DNA from: Bacteroidota bacterium
GTDB lineage: Bacteria > Bacteroidota > Bacteroidia > Bacteroidales > JACABE01
Direction of reading: 5' to 3'
Assembly: GCA_026391675.1 (NCBI GenBank)
Contig: JAPLDQ010000036.1
Coordinates: forward strand, 36,522 to 100,521
DNA: 64,000 nucleotides
Shown here: positions 62,526-64,000 of the stretch, one piece after another
Position numbering within the stretch: the first letter of the stretch is position 1
Layout of the letters: the number at the start of each line of letters is the position of its first letter
Notes under the pieces: model-generated
Databases searched by the model: none
What the model saw: the letters and a program-made list of their open reading frames with translations, nothing else
Told to the model about the DNA's origin: nothing
Made by a program: the position numbers and the translations under genes

Positions 62526-64000
62526 TTGAGCAAATTGGATATTTACGCACGGAAAAAACGCTGGAAATGGATATTGTTTCTGTCGGCATTGGTAATTGTA
62601 GCCATTTCGCTATGGTATACCAATACGCTGGTGAAGAAAATAGCCAAAGACGAGCGTAATAAGGTCAGGTTATGGGCTGAAGCCATACAGCGCAAGGCCA
62701 ACCTTGTAAATTATACCGATAATTTTTTCGAAAAAATAAGGAAAGAAGAACGCAAAAAAGTTGAAATCTGGGCCGAAGCCTATAAAAAATTAATGAGTGA
62801 TGATGTAGAAAAAGATATTACTTTTTATTTTAGTATCGTTTCTGAAAACACTAATATTCCTGTTGTAATTACAGATGAAAACTTCAAGATACGTTTTAGC
62901 AGGAATGTAGATTTTAATGCAGATAGCGTAAAAGTTTTAGAAGGAGATTTATTAAAAGAATATTCGCAATTTGAACCCATCAAACATAGCGAATACAACA
63001 TTACAAATATTTTATTTTACAAAGAATCAAAAGTATATACTGAATTGAGATCGGTACTGAAAGATTTAACCAATTCTTTTTTCTCTGAAATAGTAAATAA
63101 TTCGTTATCGGTTCCTGTAATTATAGTCGACAGCACACAACAGCATGTAGTTGCCTCGGGAAATACAAATGAAAATTTAAACAATCCAAGTGTGCTTGAA
63201 CATGCTATGCTTGCAATGGCATTTGAAAACACGCCCATAGAAGTAAAACTACCCGGCTCGGGAAAGAATTTTATTTATTACGAAAACTCATTTTTGCTAA
63301 CCCAATTAAAGTATTATCCTTATATACAGTTTATTATTATCGGATTATTCCTGCTTATTTCCTATTTTTTGTTCAGTATTTCGCGTAAATCAGAACAAAA
63401 CCAGGTTTGGCTGGGTATGTCAAAAGAAACTGCCCATCAGTTGGGTACACCTTTATCATCTTTAATTGCCTGGGTTGAAATGCTTAAACTGAACGGTATT
63501 GAAGCTTCCATGACCGATGAAATCCAGAAAGACATTGAAAGACTGGAAACCATTACCATGCGCTTTTCGAAAATCGGCTCTGAGCCTGAACTATCTAAAG
63601 AAGACATTGTAGAAGTATGTCGTAAAGGTATTGCTTACCTTATTACCCGTTCGCCCAAAAAAGTTAAATATACCATCAATATTCCTGACAACAAAAAGAT
63701 TATTATTCCTTTAAATCCACATTTGTTCGATTGGGTTATTGAAAATTTATGCCGTAATGCCATTGATGCCATGGGCGGAGAAGGTGAAATCAGTATAGAC
63801 TTATTTGAAGATGATAAATTTGTTTACATCGATATCAGCGACACTGGTAAAGGGATTGCCAAATCTTACTTTAAAACGGTGTTCCATCCGGGATATACTT
63901 CCAAGAAACGGGGCTGGGGCTTAGGTTTATCCTTATCAAAACGGATTATCAATGAATATCATTCAGGTAAGATTTTTGTAAAAACATCGGTGATAAATAA
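62526..64000 (+). CDS. Sensor histidine kinase (runs off the window end)
   Basis: At least 491 codons, open at the end. The start is TTG (62526), because no ATG lies between the preceding stop and the first membrane helix at residues 16-33 (ILFLSALVIVAISLWYTN). A periplasmic sensor region follows (to about residue 255), then a second membrane helix (about 262-285, IQFIIIGLFLLISYFLF). The phospho-acceptor is H304 in ETAHQLGTPLSSL. The kinase domain shows ENLCRNAIDAM (N box), DTGKGIA (G1) and GWGLGLSLSKRI (G2). The stop lies beyond the window, so a response-regulator partner cannot be seen. Confidence 0.92.
   Translation, partial: MSKLDIYARKKRWKWILFLSALVIVAISLWYTNTLVKKIAKDERNKVRLWAEAIQRKANLVNYTDNFFEKIRKEERKKVEIWAEAYKKLMSDDVEKDITFYFSIVSENTNIPVVITDENFKIRFSRNVDFNADSVKVLEGDLLKEYSQFEPIKHSEYNITNILFYKESKVYTELRSVLKDLTNSFFSEIVNNSLSVPVIIVDSTQQHVVASGNTNENLNNPSVLEHAMLAMAFENTPIEVKLPGSGKNFIYYENSFLLTQLKYYPYIQFIIIGLFLLISYFLFSISRKSEQNQVWLGMSKETAHQLGTPLSSLIAWVEMLKLNGIEASMTDEIQKDIERLETITMRFSKIGSEPELSKEDIVEVCRKGIAYLITRSPKKVKYTINIPDNKKIIIPLNPHLFDWVIENLCRNAIDAMGGEGEISIDLFEDDKFVYIDISDTGKGIAKSYFKTVFHPGYTSKKRGWGLGLSLSKRIINEYHSGKIFVKTSVIN

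Noticed and set aside
1..64000. tRNA, rRNA, prophage or plasmid genes
   Set aside because: No cloverleaf, rRNA segment, integrase, phage structural or replication gene was seen in a reading of both strands.

Overview
The window is a continuous piece of an AT-rich genome from the phylum Bacteroidota, most likely Bacteroidales or a relative. The evidence is: two proteins with type IX secretion C-terminal sorting domains; many promoters matching the Bacteroidota -7 box TAnnTTTG; a short archaeal/eukaryote-like ProS; families largely confined to this phylum (DUF4837, DUF6029, DUF6089, Omp28, a TonB protein starting in the cytoplasm with the AYGAYELR motif); and starts that mostly lack a Shine-Dalgarno sequence. 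I see no rRNA, tRNA, CRISPR array, prophage, plasmid gene or intact insertion sequence. Most of the window is housekeeping chromosome.

Layout. 0-7.7 kb: a hemerythrin-like protein, a small protein behind a possible structured leader RNA, proS followed by a collapsed glycosyltransferase remnant, an aromatic-rich lipoprotein plus FadL-type porin pair, a polysaccharide deacetylase and a gamma-carbonic-anhydrase-like protein. 7.65-8.4 kb: nested REP-like palindromes beside a dead IS200-like (TnpA/RAYT-type) transposase. 8.4-14.5 kb: kdsD-CMD-lptB operon (Kdo/LPS), divergent recQ, a membrane-anchored OmpH-like protein and cutC. 14.6-15.8 kb: an orphan lipoprotein and a 600-bp repeat island. 15.8-22.4 kb: a sugar-phosphorylase operon (GH94, GH130, SSS symporter, CBM9-like lipoprotein). 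22.4-24.6 kb: a divergent pair of secreted T9SS substrates (C-type lectin, SGNH hydrolase). 24.8-31.1 kb: DEAD-box helicase, DUF1456 protein, TonB, mfd. 31.1-31.5 kb: a second REP-like palindrome cluster. 31.5-34.7 kb: dienelactone hydrolase, DUF4837 lipoprotein, MacB/FtsX permease. 34.8-38.9 kb: purH, mreB, mreC, mreD. 39-43.8 kb: a zinc metallopeptidase and a TlpA-DUF6029-Omp28 operon. 43.9-52.7 kb: envelope-assembly block (CBS protein, POTRA-barrel protein, nadK, DUF6089 protein, uppS, bamA, two Skp/OmpH chaperones). 52.9-58.5 kb: small membrane protein, lipoprotein-dehydrogenase-DUF3795 operon and an RND/MMPL exporter. 58.5-62.4 kb: exported GH2 and GH125 glycosidases. 62.5 kb to the end: a sensor histidine kinase that runs off the window.

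How the genes fit together. Much of the window builds or maintains the cell envelope: Kdo synthesis and LPS export (kdsD, lptB), undecaprenyl-PP synthesis (uppS), barrel assembly (bamA, Skp chaperones), rod shape (mreBCD), TonB energy transduction. Sugar use is split between intracellular phosphorolysis (GH94/GH130 fed by the SSS symporter) and exported hydrolases (GH2, GH125). The least ordinary material is non-coding or decaying: two clusters of hairpin palindromes whose arm sequences differ from copy to copy while the 3-nt TA-containing centre and pairing stay, the dead HUH transposase beside one of them, a separate island of long direct repeats and palindromes, and a pseudoknot-like leader at about 0.98-1.05 kb. 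I found no clearly new multi-gene system.
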